From: Crambe crambe
Taxonomy: Eukaryota > Porifera > Demospongiae > Poecilosclerida > Crambeidae
Assembly (NCBI GenBank): GCA_963924555.1
Contig: OZ004582.1
Coordinates: 5,208,001 to 5,272,000 of the forward strand
Direction of reading: 5' to 3'
Length of the DNA stretch: 64,000 bases
Position numbers and translations under genes: made by a program. Each line of letters starts with the position of its first letter. The first letter of the stretch is position 1. This document shows, in pieces, positions 1 to 11,178 of the stretch. The notes beneath the pieces were generated by a model. The model had not been told where the DNA came from and did no database searches. It saw only the letters and a list, made by a program, of their open reading frames with translations.

Positions 1-1
1 C

Positions 2-553
2 CTTCCTTTTCTGCTCCTTGCCCTCTATCCCTGCAGATGTTTCCAAAAGCTTCTCAACTTCATGGGATGGAGATGCCAAACACTACACACATTTATGGAC
101 ATCTTTCAAGGAAGCTATAAGATAGAACCATATGACTTGCGTTCTTTCTCTTCATTCTATTTCTTGATGCGTTTTATAGCTCCACTAATAATGGGAAGTA
201 TACCATTGATATTTGTATTCGTGGTGATGGATTTCATAATGGTAGCATGCACTTTAATTCTTGCCATACTTCAGCCCTTCAAAAACAACATCCACAACAA
301 ACTAGATATGATTTCTGTGTTCTTGATGGGTTTCGTCTGCATTGCACTCACTGCTAACATCATTGCTATGTACATGGACACAAAATGGTTACGCACAGCC
401 ACCATTTTACTTCACATTTCTCTTGGACTATTTGTCATACACACTATTAGTCTAATCACTTATTTATTTCGTAAACAGCTACGACATTTAGCAACAAAAT
501 GCTTATCTGCAAGAGAAAGAAGAGTCACTGCAAATCGTTGTCGTAGACACTGA
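2..553 (+). CDS. 3' end of multipass membrane protein, copy A (partial, altered tail)
   Basis: The window opens inside a gene. The frame is open from base 2 and continues through the ATG at 62, so that ATG is internal. The product matches the last third of copy D (9151-10896): the cytoplasmic-looking FMDIFQGSYKIEPYDL block followed by about four hydrophobic helices. Near the end, copy A has 34 nt where copy D has 36 nt (around 500-535), so the frame shifts and the protein ends in RRVTANRCRRH at 551-553. The tail shared by copies C and D (DTD..GPSE..HLLQS) is still present in the DNA but in another frame. This is either a recent loss of the conserved tail or a sequence error. The role is unknown; the family appears to be orphan multipass membrane proteins. 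Confidence 0.75.
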   Translation, partial: LPFLLLALYPCRCFQKLLNFMGWRCQTLHTFMDIFQGSYKIEPYDLRSFSSFYFLMRFIAPLIMGSIPLIFVFVVMDFIMVACTLILAILQPFKNNIHNKLDMISVFLMGFVCIALTANIIAMYMDTKWLRTATILLHISLGLFVIHTISLITYLFRKQLRHLATKCLSARERRVTANRCRRH

Positions 554-632
554 CAGAGGTCCAAGTGAACATTCTTGCTTATTGCAGTCTCAAGGTCACT
601 GAATCTTTGATTGACTATTCATCCTCATTATG

Positions 633-669
<37 letters not shown>

Positions 670-861
670 TAGGTGTGGGTATTAGTAGTCAGCTAGGGAT
701 TATTGGTCTTTTCTTGGAAATGGACTATCTTAGAATGCTGAAAATTGCTCCAGATATAAAATAGGTCATGTAGAACTAATGTGTGGAGAAAGTAATAGAA
801 ATATTGCATCTTGTAGATAGGAGTTATGATCTTATATGACACAAGTGAGCGCAAAAAATTT

Positions 862-1462
862 CTTCTAAATAAAAAGTTAAGTAGGGATAGCCATAAAATA
901 TAGCTGCATTATTACTATTCCTATCACTCTCAGCCCTCCTAATTTCAGTAACCACACCTATATCCAACTTAAATCCCTACTTCACCCCCCCCCCCCCCCC
1001 CCCCTTCAGCAACAACAAGTGAGTCAAGTAACCAACCATCCATCACCAAACTCAAGAACCACAGCAATATTACCAAAATATTATTCCTACTTCACTCCTA
1101 GGCCTAATAGGAGTGAAAACTAATAGCAAAAGATCAGCCTCTAGGTGCCGCTCTATCTGATCGCCATGTTATAATTGTGACAACTATAGCCAGTTAGTCA
1201 GTACGCCGATCTGATCATTATTATTATTATGTTGAAAACTAGAACAAAAGTCGATTTTTGAAATCGTTTTTTGTTAATGTTATAGAATGAATTTTAGATT
1301 ATTATACATTGTCCTGTCTTCTGTGTAGATGTAGGGATAGGGCCATGACTTGTGAGAACCTGTAGAGTAAGGGTAGAAGAGAAAGAAGAGTTTTTAGTTT
1401 ATACAGTCTTAATGACCTTTGACCTGCCATCCCTACTTAGAGAGTGCTACCGCACTCTCTGA
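862..1462. mobile_element. Candidate MITE of the GTAGGGATG family
   Basis: The left end has TTCTAAATAAAAAG then AGTAGGGATAGCC; near 1422 the inverted end reads GCCATCCCTACTTA. The same left-end words occur at 25279-25305. Just beyond the right end is a 9-bp perfect stem, AGAGAGTGC/GCACTCTCT, at 1439-1460. No coding capacity is visible. The internal poly-C run and divergence make the exact limits uncertain. Confidence 0.4.
985..1004. repeat. Poly-C homopolymer, 20 nt
   Basis: This is an uninterrupted C run inside the candidate MITE. On the opposite strand it is a G run with quadruplex potential. Its length is likely to vary between reads. Confidence 0.95.
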
Positions 1463-3703
1463 TACTCAGGAAGGTATTATGAGTCAAAGGTATGAATTAT
1501 GAGTCTCTGGCTTGGTTTTTGTCTCTACGAATTGATAATGTAGTTAAGATTTCTACAAAATAAACTTAGATTACTTTGAAATTCATTTTTTACTCCATCT
1601 TGTAGCATTATTCAGATTGGTCACGATTACACCCATTTTTAAACGTTCTCATTTAAGATTATGCTTATGCATGAATAAGGCATTTTCTGGATGGTTTTAT
1701 TTGATCAAAAGACCAAAAAAATGATTAAGTTTTCATATCTAAGGTATCAACTCTTGTAGATTCCTATCAAGTGGTGAATCCATAATAGGGACTGACTCAT
1801 AACACACTCGATGGAAATTTCTTCATTGTAGTAGGTAATATGCTAATGTAGTACTAGGGGCATGCTCAAAATAACTGCAATGTTAGGACAGACGAACAAT
1901 ATAAATATCATTACATAGGGTAGGTGTAGGTATTATAAGTGTTGCATTATTTATTGATGCTTTTATATATTTGTGATGCAAAAAAGAATTTTTATTCTAT
2001 GAGTGTGCATGCACACTTATGACTTTTGATTCACATAACAAAATTTCATAAAGAATGTCAGAGAGAACAGTAGCTCTCTCTATGTAGGGATGACACATAT
2101 GGGACATCAGACTAATACAAATTCTAGTTTCCCCACTTGGAATTGAAAAAAACAAACTACAGGGAATGATAGTTCTGCCTACTAAAGTACAGTGCTTCCA
2201 GCTTAGTATGTCAACTTTTGCAATTTATGATATTTTTCTTGCAGAGGGGGAACAATAGATTACATGCAGTTGATATTTTGTATGTATGTTCATATTCACT
2301 AACCTAAAGTTCAAAATGTGTTAGGGCTGGAAGTTGAGATGGGATATTAATTAAGAACTCAAACTTCATATGCGCAGGTAGTAGAGTAGCTAGACTTTCA
2401 GTGCTGCAAGTTTGGGACCTTAACTACCTTGTATGCTTGAAAACCAGCTGCAAATACACTTAAAATATAGGTATTTCGAAGGCCAAAAAAGTGTTAGGGC
2501 TGACAAATCTTTCATTTTGGTGAGTTAAGAAAAGATACTTTGGGGATAAGGTAGTCCAATAACTAAAGACTTTTTTAGCTGCAAAAGTGGTGCTGTTACT
2601 TAAGCAGCGCCTTCAGGGCAAACAAAATTCTTATCTCTGCCTTTGCGGTGACGAAGTATGATGCTTGGTTTATATGTGCATGCTCTTTTTTTAAACCATA
2701 ATTTTACCGTGAGAGAGCAATGCTTCTTCTGTTGGTTCTGTGGCTTGTCCCCTGCCTTCTATCTCTTCTCAAGCCAGTGAATTAAGTTTTATGACGTTCC
2801 CACTAGCTGGATACTATTGCATGCTCAAAGGGGATTCCCCTCGTGCGGTAGATCGATGACATATAATGACACATTAAAAAAATAGTGACATCATGAACAA
2901 AATGGCGCTTTCATATTGGCTTCTATAGGGAAAGTTTGATAGGGAGATTTGTGCAGTATATTTTCTTCAGCTCACATATCTGACCAGTATAAGAGTAAGA
3001 AATAATGCAGTATATAAAATTTGGAGAGTGCAATAACTATAGCAAATCATGAGATATAAAAGGTTGACAGACTAAGCTGGAAGCACTGTAGTGAACGAGT
3101 TTCAGGATCAGGGAGCTTACTGTTTCAGAAATACGGCAACAAGGTAAGTTGGTGGATTCCTATTCCCTATTATTATCTTCTCAAGCTCTCACGAACCACT
3201 CAAGCTAAAGCAAGTATTTCTGGAAAATCCACTCCAATTTCTACTGGCTACAATCTTTTCTACTTGTCGATTAGCTGATGTAAAAGGAAGGAACCATGCT
3301 ATACTGTTCATGCAAATGTTCATGCTCATGTCCACGTATGTATGCACCACCCAGATAAGAAATAACAGTAATGATTACTGTGTGGACTCATCTCGCTTGC
3401 ATGATGATTAGGACTTGAAAGAAAAAATACTATGAGATACACAGAATCAGGAGTATTTCCTCATGTGAGAAAAACTGTTGAGTTACTTAACACATCACTA
3501 TAGCTTACTTATCACTTAATGAAGAAACAGAGGAAATAAGAACAATGATATCCTCTTGCAAGCGAAATTATGTACTATACATATTTACTGTGAATAAGAT
3601 TACAAAGATGAAAAAAGGTAAGTCCTCTATAAATGATACTATTATGAATCCCATACAAAGAAATATGATATACTCTACAATACAAACCATGCACTCCCTT
3701 TCA

Positions 3704-3710
3704 TATAAAA
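3704..3710 (+). promoter_or_regulatory. TATA box of pseudogene B, inside a palindrome
   Basis: TATAAAA lies 41 bp upstream of the relic ATG at 3745. It sits inside CTCCCTTT...AAAGGGAG, the same arrangement as in the promoter of copy D. Confidence 0.55.
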
Positions 3711-3744
3711 GGGAGAAACCATCCAGTTATAATATCACAACAAG

Positions 3745-4986
3745 ATGTATGTACATATCATTCTATTGTACCTCATCAGTACGAGCTTCTTGCAAGTAAG
3801 TAAATCTGCAACAGATCGCAAGATATGGTCTATTCGTGATGATAATGGATCATACACCTGCGGAAAAGATCTGAAGGGTGTGCCACAATGACAAATACTT
3901 CCTTTCGATAAAAAATTGTACTACGAGAAAGATGAAGACAAGATACATGTAGTAGTTGGTACTTGCTGGATCACGTGCTTCTGATTTATACTGGATTCTT
4001 CAATATTCCGCTACTCCATGGAAGGTAAATGATGATGTCTGCAGTGGATTTAACTATCACTGACACACACTGTGAGGGACGTTTCTGTGGGAGGTGCAAA
4101 AAAGGATATGGACTGGCTGCATACTCCTATCACTACACAAACTGCATACCATGCAAAAACTATGGATACAAGAACTGGTTGATATACTTCATAGTTACAT
4201 GGTGATATTCAGAGTGAGTTTCATGGTTATGTGTTCGTCATTCAATGTATACTGTCACTGATTGCACGACGAACAATTGATGCCTGGGTGACAGCACAAT
4301 ATACTGAAATGGATGACAGAAGCATTGTTGTTACTGTATTAAAAATATATATTTTCATGTACGGAATTATGAATTTGGATTTTTTTCGAGATGTTTAATC
4401 ACATTTTTGCCTCCACCCACAAGCAAATGTGCTTCATATTATTTCATTGGACTATATCGTGGCAGTATACTCCTTTCTTTTAATCTTCATTACACGTTTG
4501 GTAGTAAACCTCTATGACAGGAGTTATCTCATCAAGTTAGCATGGAAACCATTCAAATGGTGTTTAGGACGATTTCAGGGGAAGTGAGACATTCAATCAT
4601 CTCTTATACAGACCGTTGCTACCTTTATCTTACTATCTAATGTCGAGATACTAGGGGGTTGTTTTGACCTCCTAGCATTCACAGTACTGGTACACAAGAG
4701 GTATTTTCACTACGATGCAAACATAGAGTACTTTGGTCGTGAACATGTCATTTGCTCTGCTTGCCCTATTCATGGCTTTCATATTTGCTTTCCTTCCTTT
4801 TATGCTCCTTGCCCTCTATCCCTGTAGATGTTTAAAACAGCTTCTCAACTTCGTTGGATGGAGATGCCAAACACTACACACACTTATGGACATCTTTCAA
4901 GGAAGCTATAAGATAGAACCATATGACTTGCATTTATTCTATTTCTTGATGCGTTTCATAGTTCAAGTAACGATGGGAAATATACC
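3745..4986 (+). pseudogene. Pseudogene B of the multipass membrane protein family
   Basis: From the ATG at 3745 the DNA aligns with copy D, starting with a signal-peptide-like segment (MYVHIILLYLISTSFLQ). It is broken by many lesions: a deletion that leads to a TGA near 3889, loss of the segment around the CYCIYY block, a deletion removing most of the first membrane helix near 4195, a stop at the position of DVYSHF (near 4395), further small indels near 4600-4700, and loss of the last membrane helices. Similarity ends at about 4986, where the sequence runs directly into a copy of the intergenic DNA seen at 3219. The open stretch 4733-5059 is only a surviving fragment fused to that flank. I see no way this makes a full product. 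Confidence 0.85.
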
Positions 4987-5474
4987 ACTGGAAAATCTAT
5001 TCCGAATTCTACTGGCTACAATCTTTTCTACTCGTCGATCCTCGAAAGAATCGATGTAAAAGGAAGGCACCATACTATACAGTTCATGCAAATGTTCGTG
5101 CTTATGTCCATGTATGTATGCACCATCCAGATATGAAACAGCAGTAATAATAATGATTACTGTGTGGACTCACCTCGCTTGCACGATGATTAGCTAAGAC
5201 TTGAATGGAAAAATACTATGAGATATACAGAATCAGGAGTATTTCCTTGTGTGAGAAAAACTGTTGCACCATACACACCACCATAGCTTACTTTTCACTT
5301 AATGAACAAACAAAGGAAATCAATTTCCTCTTGTAAGCGAAACACATACATTATCAACAAAGCTGAGAAATACTATAAAAAATTTTTGAGCCTATATAAA
5401 GACAAAAAAGAAATATAATTAAGCCAGATATACTCTATCAAGTTATCACAACTGCAGTAAATCATCAAGATAAG
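4987..5474. other. Intergenic flank upstream of copy C
   Basis: This is a second copy of the flank at 3219-3545, carried with the gene in the tandem duplication. A TATA-like element, TATATAAA, is at 5393-5400, 75 bp or more upstream of the ATG at 5475. No gene is visible. Confidence 0.7.
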
Positions 5475-7212
5475 ATGTATGTGCATATCACTATACTGCA
5501 CCTCATCAGTATGAGCTTCTTCCAAGTAAGTAAATCTGTAACAGATCGCAAGATATGGTCTATTCGTGATAATGATGGATCATACACCTGTGGAAAAGAT
5601 CTGATGGGAGAAGTAGTGTGTCAGAATGACAAAGACTTCCTTTTGATAAAAAAATTGTTACTGCATTTACTACGAGAAAGATGAAGATAAGATAGTGGTT
5701 GGTACTTGCTGGATCACGTGCTTCCAATTTAGACAGAGTTATTCAATATTCCACTACTCCATGGAAAATGCAACAAAGGTAAATGATGATATCTGCAGTG
5801 GACATAACTCTGTCATTGACACGCACCGTGAGGGACGTTTCTGTGGGAGGTGCAAAGAAGGATATGGACTGGCTGCATACTCCTATCATTACACAAACTG
5901 CATACCATGCAATGACTATGGATACAAGAACTGGTTGATTTACTTCACAGTTGCTTTGCTTCCACTAACTCTCTTCTACATCTTCATGGTGATATTCAGA
6001 GTGAGTTTCACATCTAGTTACATTAATGGTTATGTGTTTGTCATTCAATGTATACTGTCACCAATTGCACGACGAACAATTGATGCCTGGGTGACAGCAC
6101 AATATACTGAAATGGATGACAGAAGCATTGTTGCTACTGTATTAAAAATATATACTTCCACGTATGGAATTGTGAATTTGGATTTTTTCAGAGATGTTTA
6201 TTTACATTTTTGCCTCCACCCACAAGCAAATATGCTTCATATCATTTCATTGGACTATATCGTGGCAGTATACCCCTTTCTTTTAATCTTCATTACACAT
6301 TTGGTAGTAAACCTCTATGACAGGAGTTATCTCATCAAGTTAGCATGGAAACCATTCAAATGGTGTTTAGGACGATTTCAGAGGCAGTGCGACATTCAAT
6401 CATCTCTTATACAGACCGTTGCTACCTTTATCTTACTATCCAATGTCAAAATACTTGGGGTTTGTTTTGACCTCCTAGCATTCACTCGTGCTTATGACAG
6501 CACTGGTGCACAAGAGAACAAACTCTATTTTTACTACGATGCAAACATAGAGTATTTTGGTCGTGAACATCTTCCATTTGCTTTGCTTGCCCTCTTCATG
6601 GTTTTCATATTTGTTTTTCTTCCATTGCTGCTCCTTGCCCTCTATCCCTGTAGATGTTTCCAAAAGCTTCTTAATTTCTTGGGATGGAGATGCCAAACAC
6701 TACACATATTCATGGACATCTTTCAAGGAAGCTACAAGATAGAACCTTATGACTTGCGTTCTTTCTCTGCATTCTATTTCTTGATGCGTTTCATATTTCT
6801 ACTAGCGATGGGAAATATATCATCTCCATTTGTATTCGCATTGTTGGACGTCATACCGGCAGTATGCACTTTAATTCTTGCCATGTTTCAACCCTACAAA
6901 AACAACATCCACAACAAACTAGACATGATTTCCATGTTCTTGATACGTTTTATCAGCATTGCACTCACTGCTGTTATCATTGCTACCTATATAGACTCAA
7001 AATGGTTACATACAGCCACCATTTTAGTTCACATTTCTCTTGGACTGACTGTCATACACACCATTAATTTAACCTTTTACTTGTTTCGTAAACAGCTACG
7101 ATATCTAGCATCAAAATGTTTCACCTGCAAGAAAAAAGAAGAGTCACTGCAAGCCATTTTCATAGAGACTGACAGTGGTCCAAGTGAACGCTCTCACCTA
7201 TTGCAGTCCTGA
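5475..7212 (+). pseudogene. Multipass membrane protein copy C, frameshifted by one A
   Basis: The ATG at 5475 matches the signal-peptide start of copy D. The frame is intact to an A run at 5648-5654, which has seven A where copies B and D have six. The extra base gives a stop at 5682-5684. The rest of the protein continues in the next frame without another break to a stop at 7210-7212. That part carries the FCGRCKEGYGLAAYSYHYTNC cysteine block, the eight to nine hydrophobic helices of the family and the conserved tail DTDSGPSERSHLLQS. Copy C is therefore one base from intact. The lesion may be real, polymorphic or a homopolymer sequencing error. If functional it would be an orphan plasma-membrane protein of unknown role. 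Confidence 0.75.
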
Positions 7213-7361
7213 TATGTAAACTATTAATTTTGTCAGTAAAAGTTTTTATGAATGATTATCGTAGGTAGTCTTAATGTTTTAAAGTGGTTATATAAGCATT
7301 AAATAATAGCAAATAACTTGCTTCAATTTCTTAGAAATGTCTGACCAAATCGCAATCATTT

Positions 7362-7802
7362 CCCGTATCGAACTTCGCGCGATATAGCGCGTAATAATCC
7401 GTTAATTCGCTGTCAAAATCGACGCATAGTAACGTCATCTCACGTAAAAAGTCGCAGATTACGCGTTATTATGGCCATGTAAATTCGCGTAAGAGCGCCG
7501 TTTAGCGCACATTAACGCGCAGTGCATGCTAGCGCATTTTCGCGAAATTTAGTCCAATAATTTGGTGAAAGAAATATTTTTGGCACTCATGGTGAAGCAA
7601 TTAGCCAAGGCCATATCAACAAAAAAAAATCCACCAAAAAAAATGTAAAGCCACTGCGCGAATGCGTACAGATTTCCGTGATTTCGCATGTTTTTGCGTT
7701 GATGCATTGCGTGTATTCTGTAGCATGATAAAAGGAGTTGAAACGCGTAATAATGCGATTATCGTTAGATTGTGCGCTATTTCGCGCTAAGTTCTACACG
7801 GG
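7362..7802. mobile_element. CpG-rich element with terminal inverted repeats
   Basis: The 441-bp stretch is packed with CpG words (GCGCG, CGCGTAATAA and its complement) in otherwise CpG-poor DNA. Its ends form inverted repeats of about 34 bp: the left end begins CCCGTATCGAACTT and the reverse complement of the right end begins CCCGTGTAGAACTT, followed in both by GCGCG(A)ATAGCGC-like sequence. There is no open frame, so it would be non-autonomous. I could not see a target-site duplication. A structured CpG-rich repeat that is not a transposon is the alternative. Confidence 0.6.
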
Positions 7803-8519
7803 TTAAAGCAAAACCTCCAAATAAGGACATGCTGTGCTCCTAGTAGCTTTCTATGGAGTACATGCAAGGGCTTTCTTCTTGCTGCTGTGTGAACTGCATG
7901 CACAAGCGCATGTCAGTAAGACTGTAATTATGCAAATTAATGAGGGTGAACGTACTACTATGGAATAGTTAATGATTATAGCGATAATGCCTCTGTATAA
8001 ACACAGATGTACTAGACTACGTACACAGGATTGGAAACAGGTCACATGCTCGCATAACAACAATAATATGCAATCCGTGTAGGTAGCTGTTTGTGCTATC
8101 GCCCCAAACAAACTAGGGAGGAGAAGTAGTGTGTCAAATGTTTGCTAAACTATAGCCAATTACCAAGTGCAAAGAATGCAAAGAGTGCATGGGGTAGTAC
8201 AGTGCTAAACAAGCATAGTTCTTGAAATGGGAAGTGTTAGAGGGTATAGTTGAGAGTAAACTCAGGTGGTTAGACTTTGCCTGTAATATCAATATTACTG
8301 TTTTCCACTGTATAGGGATCATATTTTGCATGCATATCAATCTATCGTTGAACAGTGACCTATCAGTACTTGTTATCATCATTCTGTTATGTGTGTAAAG
8401 TGGCAGTATTAGTTGCTACATTATAGATAGTATCCTTCTTTACTATAGCTTTTCTTATATAACTTGGACAGGGTAATCTGAAGAAACTTGGAATTTTTGT
8501 CAACTTTTTTTTTTTGTTG

Positions 8520-8522
<3 letters not shown>

Positions 8523-8594
<72 letters not shown>
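8523..8594. repeat. (AG)n microsatellite, 72 nt
   Basis: This is an uninterrupted GA dinucleotide repeat. A second, longer tract of the same type lies at 24575-24684. Confidence 0.97.
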
Positions 8595-8598
<4 letters not shown>

Positions 8599-9081
8599 CA
8601 CAGGCACATTATTACATTACAAATGTATTTCCAAATCTGGAAAACGAGGTTCCAAGGTGCAGATAACAAAGGTTACACAATAAAGAATCAGTGAAAAGGT
8701 ATATAACCCCACATCATAGCCAAGTGTACTATGTGCTGAGGCATTGAACAAACTTGTTTCATCTAACATGATTAGTGTGTGGCTCGCCAAGGCTCGATCA
8801 CTACAAAGCAAGAGTATTTCCTCGTGTGGGAAAAATTGTTGAGTTACACAACACATCACTATAGCTTACTTATCACTTGATGAAGAAACAAAGGAAATAA
8901 GAACAAAAATTTCCTCTTGCAAGCGAAATATGTACTATGTGTACATACTATGAATATGACTACAAAGATGAGAAAAAGGGGAAATATGTAAGTCCTCTAT
9001 AAACAAAATAAATGCTACTATTATGAATCCCATACAAAGACGAAAAAGAAATATGATATACTCTACAATACAAACCATGCA

Positions 9082-9103
9082 CTCCCTTTCATATAAAAGG
9101 GAG
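9082..9103 (+). promoter_or_regulatory. TATA box of copy D inside a CTCCCTTT/AAAGGGAG palindrome
   Basis: TATAAAA (9092-9098) lies 59 bp upstream of the ATG at 9151. It is overlapped by perfect 8-bp inverted arms. The same block precedes pseudogene B (3692-3713), so it was duplicated with the gene and predates the duplication. A start of transcription near 9120 would give a very short 5' leader. Confidence 0.55.
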
Positions 9104-9150
9104 AAACCATCCAGTTATCCTACAAAAGACAGTTGCTATATCACTATAAA

Positions 9151-10896
9151 ATGTACGTGCGTATCATTCTATTGTACCTCATCAGTACGAGCTTCTTGCA
9201 AGTAAGTAAATCTGCAACAGATCGCAAGATATGGTCTATTCGTGATAATAATGGATCATACACCTGTGGAAAAGATCTGATGGGAGAAGTAGTGTGCCAG
9301 AATGACAAAGACTTCCTTTCGATAAAAAATTGTTACTGCATTTACTATGAGAAAGATGAAGACAAGATAGTAGTTGGTACTTGCTGGATCACGTGCTTCC
9401 GATTTATATTGGGTTATTCAATATTCCGCTACTCCATGGAAAATGCAACAAAGGTAAATGATGATGTCTGCAGTAGACAAACCTCCGTCATTGACACGCA
9501 CCGTGAGGGACGTTTCTGTGGGAGGTGCAAAAAAGGATATGGACTGGCTGCATACTCCTATCACTACACAAACTGCATACCATGCAAAGACTATGGATAC
9601 AAGAACTGGTTGATATACTTCACAGTTGCTCTACTTCCACTAACTCTCTTCTATATCTTCATGGTGATATTCAGAGTGAGTTTCACATCTAGTTACATCA
9701 ATGGTTATGTGTTTGCCATTCAATGTATACTGTCACCGATTGCACGACGAACAATTGATGCCTGGCTGACAGCACGATATACTGAAATGGATGACAGAAA
9801 CATTGTTGCTACTGTATTAAAAATATATACTTCCATGTATGGAATTATGAATTTGGATTTTTTCCGAGACGTTTATTCTCATTTTTGCCTCCACCCACGA
9901 GCAAATGTGCTTCATATCATCTCATTGGACTATATCGTGGCAGTATACCCCTTTCTTTTAATCTTCATTACACATTTGGTAGTAAACCTCTATGACAGGA
10001 GCTATCTCATCAAGTTAGCATGGAAACCATTCAAATGGTGTTTAGGACGATTTCAGAGGCAGTGTGACATTCAATCATCTCTTATACAGACCGTTGCTAC
10101 CTTTATTTTACTATCCAATGTCAAAATACTTGGGGTTTGTTTTGACCTCTTAACATTCACTCGCGCTTATGACAGCACTGGTACACAAGAGAGCAAATTA
10201 TATTTTTACTATGATGCAAGCATAGAGTACTTTGGTCGTGAACATCTTCCATTTGCTTTGCTTGCCCTTTTCATGGCTTTCATATTCGCTTTCCTTCCTT
10301 TTCTGCTCCTTGCCCTCTATCCCTGCAGATGTTTCCAAAAACTTCTCAACTTCTTGGGATGGAGATGCCAAACACTACACACATTTATGGACATCTTTCA
10401 AGGAAGCTATAAGATAGAACCATATGACTTGCGTTCTTTCTCTTCATTCTATTTCTTGATGCGTTTCATAGTTCTACTAACAATGGGAAATATACGATTA
10501 TTATTTGTATTCGTGGTGTTGGATTTCATAATGGTAGTATGCAATTTAATTCTTGCCATATTTCAGCCCTTCAAAAACAACATCCACAACAAACTAGACA
10601 TGATTTCTGTGCTTTGGATGGGTTTCTTCTTCATTGCACTCACTGCTAACATCATTGCTATATACATGGACACGAAATGGTTACACACAGCCACCATTTT
10701 ACTTCACATTTCTCTTGGACTATTTGTCATACACACTATTAGTCTAATCACTTATTTATTTCGTAAACAGCTACGACATTTAGCATCAAAATGCTTCACC
10801 CGCAAAAGAAAAGAAGAGTCACTGCAAGTTGTTGTCGTAGACACTGACGGAGGTCCAAGTGAACATTCTCACTTATTGCAGTCTCAAAGCCATTGA
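9151..10896 (+). CDS. Multipass membrane protein, copy D (intact)
   Basis: This is a single-exon gene of 581 aa. The first ATG, at 9151, starts a hydrophobic signal peptide (MYVRIILLYLISTSFLQ) and matches the start of copies B and C; codons upstream of it are in frame but have no ATG. The ectodomain (about 20-150) has paired cysteines ending in FCGRCKKGYGLAAYSYHYTNC. Eight or nine hydrophobic helices follow, at roughly 153-175, 182-200 (weak), 258-280, 311-335, 366-390, 432-446, 448-472, 482-505 and 513-537. The last loop before the sixth holds FMDIFQGSYKIEPYDL, the family hallmark also present in E. The C-terminal tail is charged and ends with a dileucine-like EHSHLLQS, possibly a sorting signal (inference). 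Function is unknown; an orphan receptor or channel is possible. It is the only intact small copy in the array. Confidence 0.88.
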   Translation: MYVRIILLYLISTSFLQVSKSATDRKIWSIRDNNGSYTCGKDLMGEVVCQNDKDFLSIKNCYCIYYEKDEDKIVVGTCWITCFRFILGYSIFRYSMENATKVNDDVCSRQTSVIDTHREGRFCGRCKKGYGLAAYSYHYTNCIPCKDYGYKNWLIYFTVALLPLTLFYIFMVIFRVSFTSSYINGYVFAIQCILSPIARRTIDAWLTARYTEMDDRNIVATVLKIYTSMYGIMNLDFFRDVYSHFCLHPRANVLHIISLDYIVAVYPFLLIFITHLVVNLYDRSYLIKLAWKPFKWCLGRFQRQCDIQSSLIQTVATFILLSNVKILGVCFDLLTFTRAYDSTGTQESKLYFYYDASIEYFGREHLPFALLALFMAFIFAFLPFLLLALYPCRCFQKLLNFLGWRCQTLHTFMDIFQGSYKIEPYDLRSFSSFYFLMRFIVLLTMGNIRLLFVFVVLDFIMVVCNLILAIFQPFKNNIHNKLDMISVLWMGFFFIALTANIIAIYMDTKWLHTATILLHISLGLFVIHTISLITYLFRKQLRHLASKCFTRKRKEESLQVVVVDTDGGPSEHSHLLQSQSH

Positions 10897-11139
10897 ATCT
10901 TCATACCAATGACTGACTATTCATCCTCATATATATATATGTAATGATATTTATATCGTATATATGTCTGTCCTAACATTGCGGTTGAGCATGCACACTA
11001 GCCCAACAATGCTTTGCATTTCACTAGTAACTACATTAGCATATTACGTATTTCAATGAAGAAATCTCCATCATGTGTGTTATTGAGTGTCATTGATTGC
11101 ACACTTGGTTACATAATGACTTTTGACTAACATTCATAG

Positions 11140-11178
11140 AGAGAGCAGTAGCTAGCTCTCTCTATGTAGGGATGACTG
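11140..11178 (+). repeat. Hairpin plus GTAGGGATGA signature
   Basis: AGAGAGAGC...GCTCTCTCT is followed directly by ATGTAGGGATGA. The same combination occurs at 2064-2096 (+) and, in inverse, at 1422-1462. It looks like the terminus of a mobile-element family related to the GTAGGGATG MITEs. Confidence 0.5.

Larger units (their letters stand above)
554..3744. other. Intergenic region between copies A and B
   Basis: I see no gene here. It holds an AT microsatellite (639-667), a run of 20 C (985-1004), a candidate miniature inverted-repeat element (862-1462), a perfect palindromic kappaB-like motif (2830-2840) and upstream flank duplicated with other copies of the array. The stretch 1800-1905 matches 10965-11090 in inverted orientation, whereas 2000-2230 matches 11100-11240 in direct orientation, so the flanks have been rearranged since duplication. 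The stretch from 3219 to about 3460 is repeated at 4989-5230, upstream of copy C. Confidence 0.7.
7213..9150. other. Intergenic region between copies C and D
   Basis: There is no supported gene. It contains a CpG-rich inverted-repeat element (7362-7802), a partial relic of the P-like element terminus at about 8022-8046 (ACTACGT, GGATTGGAAAC), a 72-nt AG microsatellite (8523-8594) and, from about 8800, flank shared with the upstream of pseudogene B. The reading frames across the AG tract are low-complexity artefacts. Confidence 0.7.

Noticed and set aside
8421..8694. Open frames of Arg-Glu or Leu-Ser across the AG tract
   Set aside because: They are translations of a dinucleotide repeat, with no domain or splice context.
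9133..9150. Start of copy D upstream of 9151
   Set aside because: The frame is open but contains no ATG there (the codon at 9133 is TTG); the ATG at 9151 aligns with the starts of copies B and C.
9195..9210. Splice donor CAAGTAAGTAA just after the signal peptide in copies B-D
   Set aside because: The reading frame continues without a break and the downstream cysteine region is conserved in the same frame, so it is more likely coding.
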